Shown: positions 9,103 to 24,653 of the stretch, one piece after another
How the letters are laid out: each line of letters opens with the position of its first letter
How positions within the stretch are numbered: the first letter of the stretch is position 1
DNA from: Mycoplasma nasistruthionis
GTDB taxonomy: Bacteria > Bacillota_I > Bacilli_A > Mycoplasmatales > Metamycoplasmataceae
Length of the DNA: 64,000 nucleotides
Direction of reading: 5' to 3'
Assembly (NCBI RefSeq): GCF_006228185.1
Contig: NZ_CP040825.1
Span: forward strand, 558,001-622,000
Program-made: the position numbers and the translations under genes
The notes under the pieces: generated by a model
The model's input: the letters and a program-made list of their open reading frames with translations, nothing else
Databases searched by the model: none
What the model was told of the DNA's origin: nothing

Positions 9103-10536
9103 TTATTGAACTGTGTGTTCTGTAATTTGGTCGTTTTCAACAACTAAGTATTTGTCGCCTTTTTGGATTCCATATGGTTCTAATGCTGTTTGAGCGTTAG
9201 CGTGATCTGATTTAACTAATCCAAATAAAGCTTCTGAATCTACTGATACTCATACTGATGAATATACACCGAATGCATTGATTAATAATGGATTTTCAAC
9301 AATACCAACGATTGTTGAGTTTGGTCTGAATTTAGCAACTTCTTTTAATAAAGCACCTGTTCTTGATAGAACTACTACGAATTTGTAGTCGCCTGATTTA
9401 GCTGTTTCAGCAATTTTGTAAGCGAATTGTGAACGTTTGCTTGTTTGGTCTGAGTTTGCTCAAACTTTAGCTAGTTCAGCGTTGTATAAACTTTCTGAAT
9501 AAAATTCTTTTTCAGCTCTTTTAGCAATTGTAGCCATTGTTTTAACTGATTCTAATGGGAAGTTTCCGTTTGCACTTTCACCTGATAACATTGTTGAATC
9601 AGCTCCTAATTCCACTGCGTAGTAAACGTCTGTTACTTCTGCACGTGTTGGGTGTGGTGAATTTTCCATTGAGTCAAGCATTTGTGTAGCAACAATAACT
9701 GGTTTACCTGCTTCACGACATTTTTTGATCATTAATTTTTCATAGTAAGGAACGTCGTAGTAAGGAATTTCTAGTCCTAAATCTCCACGAGCAACCATAA
9801 TTCCGTCTGATGCTTCAATAATTTCATCAATGTTTACACATCCTAAGTGTGATTCAATTTTTGAAATAATTTGAACGTGTGATCCACCGTTTTCATCTAA
9901 TAATTTTCTTAATTCTTTAACGTTTCTTGCTGAGTTAACGAATGAAGCAGCAACATAATTAATTCCACTTTGAATTCCGAATTTAACGTCATTGATGTCT
10001 TTTTCAGCTAAGAATGGTAATGAGAAGTCTACACCAGGTAAGTTAACACGTTTGTTTGTTTTTAATTTGTGTGTGTTTTCCGCTTTAACTTTAACGTATC
10101 CTGAACCAACTTCTGTTACAACTGTTGATAATTTTCCATCATCGATTAAAACTTGATTTCCTGGTTTTAAGTCTAATGCCATGTCATATGCAACTGAAAT
10201 TTCTGTTGATGTACCTTCTAATGAAGCATATTTATCAGCTGTTGTGTGAATTAAAACTTCTGAACCTGCTTCAACTACTTGAGCACCATCTTTCATTTTT
10301 CCAATACGGATTTCAGGACCTTTTGTGTCTAACATAATTGACAGTGGAACTCTTAGGTCTAAAGAAACTTTTTTAGCTAATTTAAATTTGTTTAATTGTT
10401 CTTCATGTGAACCGTGGCTGAAGTTTGCTCTTACGGCTGTCATACCATTTGATGCTAATGATAATAATGTTTCATAATTATCACTTGAAGGACCAATTGT
10501 AGCTACTAATTTAGTTCTTTTATCAGTAATTTTCAT
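9103..10536 (-). CDS. pyk: Pyruvate kinase
   Basis: Pyruvate kinase makes ATP and pyruvate from phosphoenolpyruvate and ADP. The 477-residue protein starts MKITDKRTKLVATIGPSS, chosen because AGGAG lies 8 bases upstream of that ATG. It carries VRANFSHG, the MLDTKGPEIRIG ADP/metal region, and IMVARGDLGLEIPY with IVATQMLDSM. The C-terminal domain follows a TGA Trp. It matches the enolase and acetate kinase genes in the same window, forming the lower, ATP-yielding end of glycolysis. Confidence 0.96.
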
Positions 10537-10602
10537 AAATACTCCTGTGGGTTTTAAATAATAATTTAATTTTATCATTTTTTAATTTTTTTGTTATTTT
10601 GT

Positions 10603-11505
10603 TTAACTAGCTGTTGTATTTAAAAATGATAAATCATAAGTGTTAGTAAATTCTTGATTTGTAGGTACTGTTTTTACTGCTTCTAAGTTATCTTTTGAAG
10701 CATTTGCAACTTTAATATCATATTTTAAAGTTAAAGTTACTCTGTTTTCTGTAAATGTTAATTCGTTAAATGAATCATAATTTAATACTGCTGTAGAATT
10801 TAATGTATTAATTGGGAAATTTGATTTAATAAACTCAATTTGTTTTGCTTTATCACTTGCAGGAATTGCCATATAACTTTGTTTGAAGTTTTCAAATGAA
10901 GAATACTTTTCTTTCATTTGTGTTTGATTTAATGCCTCTGGAGTTGCTAATAAGCTGTTTGTTAAGCGGTTAGAAGTATTAACATCTAGTTTTTTAAAAC
11001 CATCTAGTGTATAAATTACATCAAACGGTTTGTTTGTTTCACTTGAGTTTTTAGGTGTGAAAGTTGCTTTTAAATATAAAACTCCTTCTAAATCATTGGC
11101 ATAAGATGTATACGAAATTGTGTAGTTATTTGTATAAGATTGGCTTAAAACTGCTGTTTTTGGATTTTGTAAAACAAATAATTTAGTTTCATTAAACTCA
11201 CTTTGCGTAGGTTGCTTAAGGTAAGTTAAAGCACTTGCTCAAGCTGCTGAATTAAAGTATTTGTTTGTAATTTGACTATCAACAGGTGCTGAAGCATAAA
11301 AACTTGCATAATGTTGAGAAACATTAGCATTATTGGATGCAAATAATTTCATGGTTTCAATTTGTTGTTTTTCTGTTGGCATATTTTTTTCATTAGCAAT
11401 TTGAGCTGAAGCAATTCCGATTGTAATTATTGAAGCAACACCTATAACTGAACAAGTTAAGTAAAAGCCTCATTGTTTTAAGAAAGATAAAATTTTAGTT
11501 TTCAT
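10603..11505 (-). CDS. Membrane-anchored protein of unknown function
   Basis: I do not recognise this 300-residue protein. It starts MKTKILSFLKQWGFYL, followed by one hydrophobic segment (about residues 10-33, ending GIASAQ) that could be an anchor or a signal peptide. There is no lipobox cysteine after it. The rest is soluble, Asn/Thr/Ser-rich and probably extracellular. The start overlaps the end of engB in another frame, with AGGAG at a good distance from the second of two adjacent ATGs, so it is likely co-translated with engB. Confidence 0.75.
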
Positions 11506-12085
11506 CATCTTCTCCTGATAAAGTTGAGTCTAAATCATGCATTAGTTCATTTATTCCAAATTTTGTTTCTGATGAAACAATGAAATACTTTGAAAAACCA
11601 AAAGTACTTGCATCTTTTTTAATCTGTTTTATAAGTTTGCTTTTTTGACTTTGGTTTAATTTATCAACCTTTGTAAAAACTATTTTAAAGTCTATATTAT
11701 TGTTATTTAAGAAATTTAAAATCGGTAAATCAGTATTAGAAATACCAATTCGAGAATCAATTAATAAGTAAATATTTTTAAGGTTTGTTCTTTGTTGAAT
11801 ATACTCTTCAATCATTAACAACATTTGTTGTTTTTGAGTTTGTGAAAGTTTAGCATATCCATAACCAGGCAAGTCAACTAAGACTGCTCCATGATTATTT
11901 TGAAAAAAGTTTAATAATTGTGTTCGACCAGGAGTTTTTGAAACTCTGGCTAATTTATTATTTGAAACAATGGCATTTATTAATGAACTTTTTCCGACGT
12001 TTGAACGACCTCAGAAAGCTACTTCATAATAAGGGTGTTGATATCAATTTTCCTTAGATGAAGCTGATTTAATAAATTTAAACAT
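11495..12085 (-). CDS. engB: Ribosome biogenesis GTP-binding protein EngB/YsxC
   Basis: This is a GTPase needed for large-subunit assembly. The 196-residue frame holds the P-loop GRSNVGKSSLINAI, a switch region with RVSKTPGRTQLLNFF, the G3 motif DLPGYGYAKLS and the G4 motif TKVDKLNQ. Trp codons near the N-terminus are TGA. Its stop overlaps the next gene, and its start lies two bases from the ackA stop, so ackA-engB-unknown looks like one transcript. Confidence 0.95.
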
Positions 12086-12086
12086 T

Positions 12087-13283
12087 TTAAGCGCTGTAGA
12101 TTTTTAAAGCATTACGTGCTATAACTAATTCTTCATTAGTTCTTATTACGTATACTTTTACTTCTGAATCTGGTGAAGAAATTAATTGATATTGTCCAAT
12201 TTTAGTTTCAAAGTTTGCTGTGTAATCTAATTTAATGTTTTTGAAAAATAGTTTATCAACAATTCTTTGACGAATTGCAGCATCGTTTTCACCAATACCA
12301 GCAGTGAATACAATAGCGTCTAATTTTGCCCCTATTTTATTTGCATACATTGCTGTATAGTCTGCTACTCTTTGTGCAAATAAATCTAGTGCAAATTCAG
12401 CATCAGCATTACCTGATTTAGATGCCGCTGAAATATCACGCATATCACTTGACACACCTGAAACGCCCATTAATCCGCTTTGTTTGTTTAAAATGTTTGT
12501 AAATTCATCAATGTCTAAATTAGCTTGAGTTTTGATAAACTGGTGAATAGAAGGGTCAATATCTCCGCTACGTGTACCCATCATAATACCTGCTAGTGGT
12601 GTAAGTCCCATTGATGTATCAAATGACTTAGAATCTTTTACAGCACATAAACTCCCACCATTACCTAAGTGTAAGTTAACAAAAGTCACTTTATCTTGAT
12701 TTAAAATTTCAGCAAGTTGTTCTGTAATAAATTGATGACTAATTCCGTGCGCACCATAACGTTTAATGTTGTATTTCTCTGTTAAGTCTTTAGGAATTGC
12801 ATAAGTACTGTTGACTTTGTTAATTGTTGTATGGAATGCTGTATCGAAATCGGCTGATAATAATGCATTTGGAAATACTTTTTTAAATCCTAACATTGCT
12901 TGAACAGCACCTGGGTTGTGAAGTGGTGCATAAATTGCAACTTCTTGAATTTTGTCAATTTCAGCTTGTTGAATTTTTGTAGTTGATGAAAAGTATTTAC
13001 CACCTTGTACTACACGAAATCCAATGTATTCTATTTCATCTGGATTAGCTACTAAATTAATTTCTTGCATTAGTTTATAAATTTCTTCAACAGCAACTTC
13101 ATGAGTTGGCATTGCAACTTCTTTTTCAAATTTTTCATCATTAAATTTAATTGATAAATTACCTGAAGGTAAGGTAATTCTTTCAGCAATACCACTAGCT
13201 AGTAGTTCTAGATTTGATTTGTTAAATAGACTTAACTTAATCGAACTACTTCCGGCATTGATAACTAAAACTTTTTGGTTCAT
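12087..13283 (-). CDS. ackA: Acetate kinase
   Basis: Acetate kinase converts acetyl phosphate and ADP to acetate and ATP, the main substrate-level phosphorylation route from pyruvate in mycoplasmas. The 398 residues are normal length. Motifs seen are VLVINAGSSSIKLSLF, NLHLGNGGSLCAV, GLTPLAGIMMGTRSGDIDPS and VFTAGIGEND. An AAGGAGC site precedes the ATG. No phosphotransacetylase gene is in the window. Confidence 0.97.
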   Translation of the reverse strand: MNQKVLVINAGSSSIKLSLFNKSNLELLASGIAERITLPSGNLSIKFNDEKFEKEVAMPTHEVAVEEIYKLMQEINLVANPDEIEYIGFRVVQGGKYFSSTTKIQQAEIDKIQEVAIYAPLHNPGAVQAMLGFKKVFPNALLSADFDTAFHTTINKVNSTYAIPKDLTEKYNIKRYGAHGISHQFITEQLAEILNQDKVTFVNLHLGNGGSLCAVKDSKSFDTSMGLTPLAGIMMGTRSGDIDPSIHQFIKTQANLDIDEFTNILNKQSGLMGVSGVSSDMRDISAASKSGNADAEFALDLFAQRVADYTAMYANKIGAKLDAIVFTAGIGENDAAIRQRIVDKLFFKNIKLDYTANFETKIGQYQLISSPDSEVKVYVIRTNEELVIARNALKIYSA

Positions 13284-13392
13284 ATATGCTCCTTAAATGT
13301 TAATTAAAAAGTTTTTTATTAGGTTAATAAAGTTTATTTAAATTATACCTTTTTTTAATTAGTTAAATATAAATCTGGCTAAAAAGAGATAT

Positions 13393-13420
13393 AAAAAAAC
13401 ACCCATACGGGTGTTTTAAA
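13393..13420 (-). terminator. Terminator of the secY-rplQ operon
   Basis: AAAACACCC/GGGTGTTTT stem followed on the minus strand by seven T, 50 bases after the rplQ stop. Confidence 0.85.
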
Positions 13421-13469
13421 TGATTTAATGATTTTAAGTAATATGTAAAGCTCAATTAAAATTGTAGGA

Positions 13470-13832
13470 TTAAACTAATTCAATAATAACCATACGTGTG
13501 CTGTCACCTTGACGACGAGGTAACTTAATAATTCTTGTGTATCCACCATTTCTATCTTTGTATTTTGGTGCGATTGAATCGAATAAATGTTTTAAAACTG
13601 TTTGTCCGTCTTTAGTTGTCATAGGTCTTACAAAACCTGCAACTGCACGTCTGTTAGCTAATGTTGGGTTTTTAGCTTTTTGAATCATTCTTTCAGCGTG
13701 TCTTCTTAGTTCTTTTGCTCTTGTTAAAGTTGTTTGAATTCTTCCGTTAGCAAATAGTTCACTTGCTAATGAACGCATTACACCAGTTCTTCATTTTGTA
13801 TCACGTGAATAAATTTGTGTTGGATTAGCCAT
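13470..13832 (-). CDS. rplQ: 50S ribosomal protein L17
   Basis: L17 is a large-subunit protein near the tunnel exit. The 120-residue frame starts [17 protein letters not shown], with the Trp encoded by TGA, and contains [21 protein letters not shown] and the [16 protein letters not shown] end. It is the last gene of the secY-rplQ operon. Confidence 0.97.
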
Positions 13833-13833
13833 A

Positions 13834-14880
13834 TTATTCATCTCCTTGTTTTAATTGATAACCGTATTCTCTTAATTTTTCTTCGATTTCTTGGATTGAT
13901 TTTTTACCTAAGTTTTTAGTTTGTTCTAAATCAGAAAGTTTTAGTTGAGAAATTAAAGATAATCTTGTTGCACCTAATTTTTTTAGAACATTAGTTGAAC
14001 GTACTGATAAATTTAATTCTTCTAATGTTTTGTCATCATCTGGTTTTTGTTCTTCTTGAACTTTTTCTTCTTCAAAAATATCAACTTTCATTTCATCAAC
14101 ATTTCCAACAACTTTGAAAATTCCAATTAAAATTTCTGAAGCTTGTGAAACGGCATTTTTAGCGCTAACTGTACCATTTGTTTCAATTCTGAATGATAAT
14201 TCTTCTTCAAATTTGTTATTTGATGAAGATGAATGCATTTCAGAAACTTCATATGCAACTTTCTTAATTGGTGAAAAGTCTGAATCAACAGCGATATATT
14301 CACCTTTTTTGATATCTGATCATAATAATGATTTAGATTTTGCAACTAATTCTTTATTTTCTTCAAATGTTTTAAATCCACGACCAGGTTTTAAGAATAT
14401 TTCAATTCTTAAATCACCAGGTTCTGTAATTGTAGCAATTTCAACATCTGTATTAATAACTTTTACTGAAGGATTGTTTTCAATTCTAATTAATTTAGAA
14501 GTAACAACACCATCACGTTCAGAATCTGGTTTTTCATATTCTGTAATTAGATCACGAGTATCTAAAACAGCTTTTACGATATCATCATCACCTACATAAC
14601 TAGGGTCATATGAGAATTTAACTTTTCTTAGGTTTAAAATTAATTTAGTAACATCTTCAGTAACGCCTTTTAAAGATTGATATTCGTGGTCTGCACCTTC
14701 AATCTTTACACAGAATGGAGCTAGTGATGTAATACTTGAAATTAATACACGTCTTAATGCAACTGCAACAGTGTTTCCAAACCCTCTTTCTAGTCCTTTA
14801 AGTGATAAAGTAGTTACGTTGTCATTACTATCTTTTCATTCTGGTTTTTCGTAATATACCAGTTTTTTCATTCTTTCCAT
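13834..14880 (-). CDS. rpoA: RNA polymerase alpha subunit
   Basis: The alpha subunit nucleates RNA polymerase assembly. The 348-residue frame starts MERMKKLVYYEKPEW. The N-terminal domain has PLERGFGNTVAVALRRVL-type sequence. The C-terminal domain has LEELNLSVRSTNVLKKLGA and DLEQTKNLGKKSIQEIEEKL, the helix-hairpin-helix fold that contacts UP elements. Its stop codon lies one base from the rplQ start. Confidence 0.97.
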
Positions 14881-14907
14881 TTCGCCTACTTCCGATTATT
14901 AATTAAA

Positions 14908-15297
14908 TTATTTTTTAGCACGTTCACGTTTTAAGATACGTTTTGGAGGTCTTGTTCCATTGTGAGCCATTGGTGTTACGTCTCTAATTTCAGTAACTGT
15001 AATTCCTGAAACTTCAATTTGTTTTCTTGCAGCATCTTTACCTGCTCCAAGTCCTTTTAATTCAACTTTAACTGTTTTCATTCCATGTTCTTTAGCAGCT
15101 TCAGAAGCAGCTGCTGCTGCTAAACCTGCAGCATATGGAGTTTTTTTCTTTGTACCTTTGTAACCAATTGCACCTGATGATGATCAAGCAATAACATTTC
15201 CTTGTTCATCAGCAAAGGTAACAATAGTGTTTTGGTTTGTTGAGTGAATGTGAGCAACTCCGCTAGTAATATTCTTTTTCTTTGATTTACGAGCCAT
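14908..15297 (-). CDS. rpsK: 30S ribosomal protein S11
   Basis: S11 is a platform protein near the mRNA exit. The 129-residue frame has [40 protein letters not shown] and the C-terminal [21 protein letters not shown] region. It lies between rpsM and rpoA as in most bacteria. Confidence 0.97.
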
Positions 15298-15299
15298 TA

Positions 15300-15668
15300 T
15301 TATTTACCTTTCTTTCCTGCAACAGTTTTTCTAGGACCTTTACGTGTACGAGCATTTTTCTTAGTGCTTTGTCCACGTACTGGTAATCCTTTACGGTGTC
15401 TCATTCCACGGTAACATTTAATTTCCATTAAACGTTTAATGTTTTGTGCAGTGTCTCTTCTTAAGTCACCTTCTGTCATGTATTCTTTAGCAGCTTCACG
15501 AATTCTTTGTAATTCTTCTTCGCTTAAGTCGTGTACACGTTTTGATTCGTCTATTTTAGCTGTAGCACAGATTTCTCTAGCTAATGAATTTCCAATACCA
15601 TAAATGTATGTTAATGAAATAACAACACGTTTATTGTTAGGAATTTCGACGTTTAAAATTCTAGCCAT
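15300..15668 (-). CDS. rpsM: 30S ribosomal protein S13
   Basis: S13 bridges to the large subunit from the small-subunit head. The 122 residues start [19 protein letters not shown], then [14 protein letters not shown], with the basic tail [22 protein letters not shown]-type end. It follows rpmJ and precedes rpsK. Confidence 0.97.
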   Translation of the reverse strand: MARILNVEIPNNKRVVISLTYIYGIGNSLAREICATAKIDESKRVHDLSEEELQRIREAAKEYMTEGDLRRDTAQNIKRLMEIKCYRGMRHRKGLPVRGQSTKKNARTRKGPRKTVAGKKGK

Positions 15669-15702
15669 ATTTTAATTCCTCTCTTACTTAATTTAATTTT
15701 AA

Positions 15703-15816
15703 TTAACCTTGTCTTTGTTTATGTTTAGGTTGTAAACAAATAACACGGATGATTCCTTGACGTTTAATAATTTTGCAGTCTTTACACATTTTTTTAACAC
15801 TTGCTCTTACTTTCAT
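15703..15816 (-). CDS. rpmJ: 50S ribosomal protein L36
   Basis: This 37-residue protein reads [20 protein letters not shown] and ends KHKQRQG. It has two Cys (CKDC), a third Cys in VICLQP and His in KHKQ, the four-ligand zinc-ribbon set of L36. It sits between infA and rpsM, its usual place. Confidence 0.95.
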   Translation of the reverse strand: MKVRASVKKMCKDCKIIKRQGIIRVICLQPKHKQRQG

Positions 15817-15830
15817 GTTTACTCCTTAAA

Positions 15831-16046
15831 TTATTTGTGTCTGTAAGTAATACGCCCTTGAGTCAAGTCGTATGGGCTTACTTCTACATCAACACTATCG
15901 CCTGGTAAAATACGGATATGATTTACACGCATTTTTCCAGAAATATGAGCTTTAATTAGGACACCGTTTTCTAATTCAACTGAATATGAATCTGTTGAAA
16001 AAGCTTCTTTTACGACTCCTACTAACTTAATCGCATCTTTAGCCAA
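15831..16046 (-). CDS. infA: Translation initiation factor IF-1
   Basis: IF-1 binds the ribosomal A site during initiation. The 71-residue OB-fold protein has [35 protein letters not shown] and ending [12 protein letters not shown]. The only start that preserves the conserved [11 protein letters not shown]-terminus is TTG at 16044-16046, with AAAGGAA upstream. The start abuts the map stop. Confidence 0.96.
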   Translation of the reverse strand: MAKDAIKLVGVVKEAFSTDSYSVELENGVLIKAHISGKMRVNHIRILPGDSVDVEVSPYDLTQGRITYRHK

Positions 16047-16799
16047 TTAAATTCCTTTCGTTAAAACAATCCCTTTTCCGTCTTTGATTAACACTGTGTG
16101 TTCATAATGGGCTGTTTTTTTGTTATCTGTACTTACTACAGTTCAACCATCTTTAAGGATTCTAATTCCTTTTGATTGTGTAATCATTGGTTCAATACAA
16201 ATAACCATTCCATCTAACAACAACGGCCCAGAATTCTTATGTCCATTATTTGGTACATAAGGATCTTCATGAAGACTTGCTCCAATTCCATGACCAGAAA
16301 ATTCTGAAGGTGTGAATAGATTGTTTTTCTTGATATATTGACCAATTGCATATGAAATATCTCCAATGCGTGCACCTTTTTTAATAGCTTTTAGTCCGGC
16401 ATTAAACGCACCTTTAGCCACTTCAATTAGTTTTAAGTCTGTTGGTGAAACATTACCAACAGGTTTTGTGAACGCACTGTCGCTATAGTAACCTTCATAA
16501 ATGCAACCTAAGTCGACACTTACTAAATCACCATCTTGAACGATGTAATTACTTGGTATACCATGGATCAATTGCTCATTAACAGATATGCAAGCTGTCG
16601 CAGGGAAGCCATATAAACCTTTAAATGCAGGCTTAGCCCCATGCTTCATTATTTCTTCAAAAGCCAATTGATCTATATCTTTTAAAGAAACACCTGGTCT
16701 TACAAAGTCTCAAACAATTTGCTTGACTTCTGCCAAGATTTGACATGATTTAGTAATCTTGTCAATTTGTTGTTGTGTTTTGACATATTTTCTTGACAA
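16047..16799 (-). CDS. map: Methionine aminopeptidase
   Basis: This enzyme removes the N-terminal Met from nascent proteins after deformylation. The 250-residue type I enzyme carries the metal ligands: D in SVDLGCIYEGYYSDSAFT, the H in FSGHGIGASLHEDP, and E residues in MVICIEPM and the C-terminal TAHYEHTVL. The start is TTG at 16797-16799 after AGAGAGG; the nearby ATG is out of frame. The deformylase gene (28144-28701) acts just before it in the same pathway. Confidence 0.95.
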
Positions 16800-16832
16800 A
16801 ATTACCTCTCTTAACATTCTTTTAAAAAGCCT

Positions 16833-17498
16833 TTAAATTTTACTATTTTTTTCAAGAATTTCTAATATTTTATCTGCTACTTCTTCAGGTTTTAAAGAAG
16901 CATCTATTTGAATTAATTCACCATTTGATTGATAAAAGTTTAAAAGTGGTAATGTTTTTTCATCATAAACTTTTAAACGTTCGATGATTTTATCTTCTGC
17001 ATCATCTGCTCTTTGAATTAAAACACTACTATCCTTATCACATAGACCATCAACTTTTGGAGGTTGATATTTTATATGATATCCTGCAGAACATGTTGGA
17101 CACAATCTACGTCCATTAAGTCTTTCTAAAATAATTTCTTTTGAAACAACTAATTCAAAAACAACAAAATCAAAACCTGGTAAGCTACTTAAAAATTTAG
17201 CTTGATCGCTTGTTCTTGGGAAACCATCAAGAATAAAGTACTCACCATTATCTTTTAATTTAGTAATTGCATTTTTAACAATTTGATTAGTAATTTCATC
17301 AGGGACATATCCGCCTGATGTCACAATATCTTTTACTTTTAAACCTAATTCAGTTTGGTTTGAAATTTCTTGTCTGAAAATATTGCCTGTTGATAAATGT
17401 AATAAATTACTTTTTTGTGTTAATACACCTGCCACTGTACCTTTTCCAGCACCAGGTTGTCCCATTAATAAAACATTTTTATTAATTTGTTTTATCAT
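16833..17498 (-). CDS. adk: Adenylate kinase
   Basis: Adenylate kinase interconverts ATP, AMP and ADP. The 221 residues hold the P-loop GQPGAGKGT, the AMP site LSTGNIFRQE and YFILDGFPRT, and a long-form LID. The LID has CPTC followed by CDKD, so a Cys-Cys-Cys-Asp zinc site is likely. It overlaps the end of secY by seven bases, an unusually tight link in the secY-adk-map order. Confidence 0.96.
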   Translation of the reverse strand: MIKQINKNVLLMGQPGAGKGTVAGVLTQKSNLLHLSTGNIFRQEISNQTELGLKVKDIVTSGGYVPDEITNQIVKNAITKLKDNGEYFILDGFPRTSDQAKFLSSLPGFDFVVFELVVSKEIILERLNGRRLCPTCSAGYHIKYQPPKVDGLCDKDSSVLIQRADDAEDKIIERLKVYDEKTLPLLNFYQSNGELIQIDASLKPEEVADKILEILEKNSKI

Positions 17499-18889
17499 AA
17501 TAATCCTTCAACGCTTGTTACTTCATTGCTTTCGATGTTTTTATTTGATTCTCTTTTTGCCTTTGCAAGACGGTTTGATTTAATTCTTGCTTTTAATTGG
17601 CTTACTGTTTCAATAGCTACACTTACTAAAATCATCAACCCTGTTCCACCGAATGAAATAGCTGATGGTAAAATTCCTGCCATAATTTCAATAAATTGCA
17701 TGCTTCCTAAAATTAGAAGAAATACAGATGAGAAAACACTTAATCTAAAAACAATAGCTATTAGATAATCTTGTGTTTCTTCTCCTGGTCTTACTCCAGG
17801 TATAAAAGTTGAATTTTTAGCAAAGTCTTCAGCTATTTTGTCGACTTTTGATTGTTGAATCCCCATAACAAGTGAGAAAGCAAAAATGATAACTAATAAT
17901 AATGAAAACCCAATGGGTTGTGTAAATTGTAAATTGTGATTAATTCATTGTTTTGACGCATTTTCGTCTGGCAATAGGTTCACAATCATTGTAGGGAATG
18001 AAAGCACCATCATCGCAAAAATGATAGGCATAATTCCACCAGGATTTAATTTAATTGGTAAAAATCCCATTTCTTTAATGCTTTTTGATCTACCTGCTCC
18101 AATTTGTTGTATTGGTATATGTCTTTCAGCAGCATAAACAATAGCAATAATTAATAATATAAGTAAATAAACAACAATGTAAGTAAAGAAGTTAACAATG
18201 CCTACTAAACTTGCTGAAATTTGGTCAAAATCACTACCTACATAGTGTGCAAAAGCCTGTCTAAATTGAAACGGTAATCTAGCTGCAATACCTGTAAAAA
18301 TAATCAAACTAGTTCCGTTACCTACTCCTTTATTTGTTATTTGCTCTGAAATAAATAAAGCAAATAATGAAGCTGCTGTTAAAACCATAGGAATAACAAA
18401 ATAAACTAATGTAGTTTGCGAAATACCATATGCAGAATCAACTATTCTAATAAAGGCATTGTTACCTGTGGTTAATGATTTGACTAAAAATATAGCTTGT
18501 GGATAAGCAATAACTAAAGTTAATAAACGAGTTAAAACATTTAGTTTTCTTCTGCCTTGTGGTCCACTTTGCGACATTTTATAAAGAGGTGGAAAAATCC
18601 TTGATTGCAAAATCATCATAATTAAAGAAGCATTAATGAAAGGACTAATACCTAAAGCGAAAAGTGAAAATTGGCGAAGTCCACCTCCACCTATTAGGTT
18701 TAACGTATTTAAAAATGAATTCGAACCTATTGATTCAGAATTTGCAACTTTAATAAATGGAGCTGTAATAGTTGTTCCCATTACATATAAAATTAGCATT
18801 AATAAAGTGAAAATTATCTTTTTAGTTAGATCTTTTGTGCTTCAAAAGTTGACTCAATAATTACGAATATGATATATGAATTTTTGCAA
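17492..18889 (-). CDS. secY: Preprotein translocase subunit SecY
   Basis: SecY is the channel of the Sec translocon in the membrane. The 465-residue frame has many hydrophobic segments. Landmarks are LFALGISPFINASLIMMILQ, SEQITNKGVGNGTSLIIFTG, and the cytosolic loop with AAERHIPIQQIGAG and GFLPIKLNPGGIMPIIFA. The start is TTG at 18887-18889 after GAGG. The last codons read VEGLLW then TAA, with the Trp as TGA, so the true end lies seven bases inside adk. Confidence 0.96.
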
Positions 18890-18973
18890 TTAAATACCTC
18901 TTTGTAATATATTTACAATTATATAGAAAAAATGATATTTTAGAAGTCTTATAATTAATAAAATTAAAAAGGC

Positions 18974-19006
18974 ATAAAAAAATCACCTAGCGGTGAAAAT
19001 TTTTAT
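18974..19006 (-). terminator. Terminator of the 16S-23S rRNA operon
   Basis: On the minus strand TTTTCACC-GCTA-GGTGATTTTTTT forms a hairpin with a T-run downstream of 23S. It is followed by a 17-base sequence also present after the 5S gene. Confidence 0.75.
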
Positions 19007-19012
19007 ATTCTC

Positions 19013-22106
<3,094 letters not shown>

Positions 22107-22131
22107 AAGAACATATGAGAGAAATCCTCTC

Positions 22132-23791
<1,660 letters not shown>

Positions 23792-23826
23792 AAAAGAACT
23801 TCTGTTTGCTTGTTGTTAGCAAGATT

Positions 23827-23854
23827 ATTATAGCACTGTTTTTTGATAAAACAA
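23827..23854 (-). promoter_or_regulatory. rRNA operon promoter
   Basis: On the minus strand, TTGTTT (23849-23854) and TATAAT (23827-23832) are 16 bases apart. TGC directly precedes the -10, giving an extended -10. It lies about 70 bases before the 16S 5' end. Confidence 0.7.
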
Positions 23855-23947
23855 ATCTTTTTTTAATTTTTTTGATTCATTTGCTCAAGGTGCTTAATTA
23901 TTATAATAGTTCTTTTTTTAAAATCAAGTCACTTTTTAAAATTTGTT

Positions 23948-23979
23948 TAAAAAAGAGCAATTATTTTATTTGCTCTTTA
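23948..23979 (-). terminator. Terminator overlapping the rsmG stop codon
   Basis: AAAGAGCAA and TTGCTCTTT pair. The 5' arm is made of the last codons and stop of rsmG, and a T-run follows. Confidence 0.75.
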
Positions 23980-24652
23980 CTATATCTTTTCATTTATAAG
24001 GAAACTGTTTTGGAGTAGATCTTTTTTTAGTAATTTTAATTATATAGTTCTTTCTTTCTATATAGGTATTATTAAATTCTTGTACTTCTAATTCATAACT
24101 TAACATTTTTAAAGTTTTTTTAGCGTTGTCAAGTTCTTCTTTTCATTTAACACCTTTTAATAGGGAAAGTTTGCCCCCAACTTTAACTAGGTGGAAAGAA
24201 GACATTAGTAAAGCATTAATGTTTGCTACAGCTCTAGCAGTAACTACATCATATAAGTTTTTTTGTTGTTCCTCTTCAGATCTAATTTTATAAACTTGTA
24301 CATATCTTTCTAAATTTAGTTCATTGATTACTAAATTTAGAAAATCAACTCTTTTTTGTAACGGTTCATAAATAACAACAAAATTATTAGGTTTAGTTAA
24401 AACATATGGGATAGAAGGAAATCCTGCTCCTGCGCCTATATCTAATATAGTTTTATCCGTTAATCCTTCTGTTATTTTTTGCATAAATAATAAAGATTCT
24501 AAAATTCCTTCATTTCAGAGTCTTTCCCCAGAAAATCCGGTTAAATTCATAACCTTGTTTTTTTCTTCAATCAAGCCAACATATTTTTGAAATAAATCAA
24601 AATCTCAACTATTTCGAACACATAATTCTTTAACTATTTCCTTTGAATCCAT
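23966..24652 (-). CDS. rsmG: 16S rRNA (guanine-N7) methyltransferase RsmG/GidB
   Basis: RsmG methylates G527 of 16S rRNA using S-adenosylmethionine. The 228-residue frame starts MDSKEIVKELCVRNSW and contains NKVMNLTGF, the SAM motif ILDIGAGAGFPSIP, and VTARAVANINALL, all typical of GidB. Trp residues are TGA codons. Its start is two bases from the prs stop, so prs-rsmG is one transcript. Confidence 0.95.
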
Positions 24653-24653
24653 T

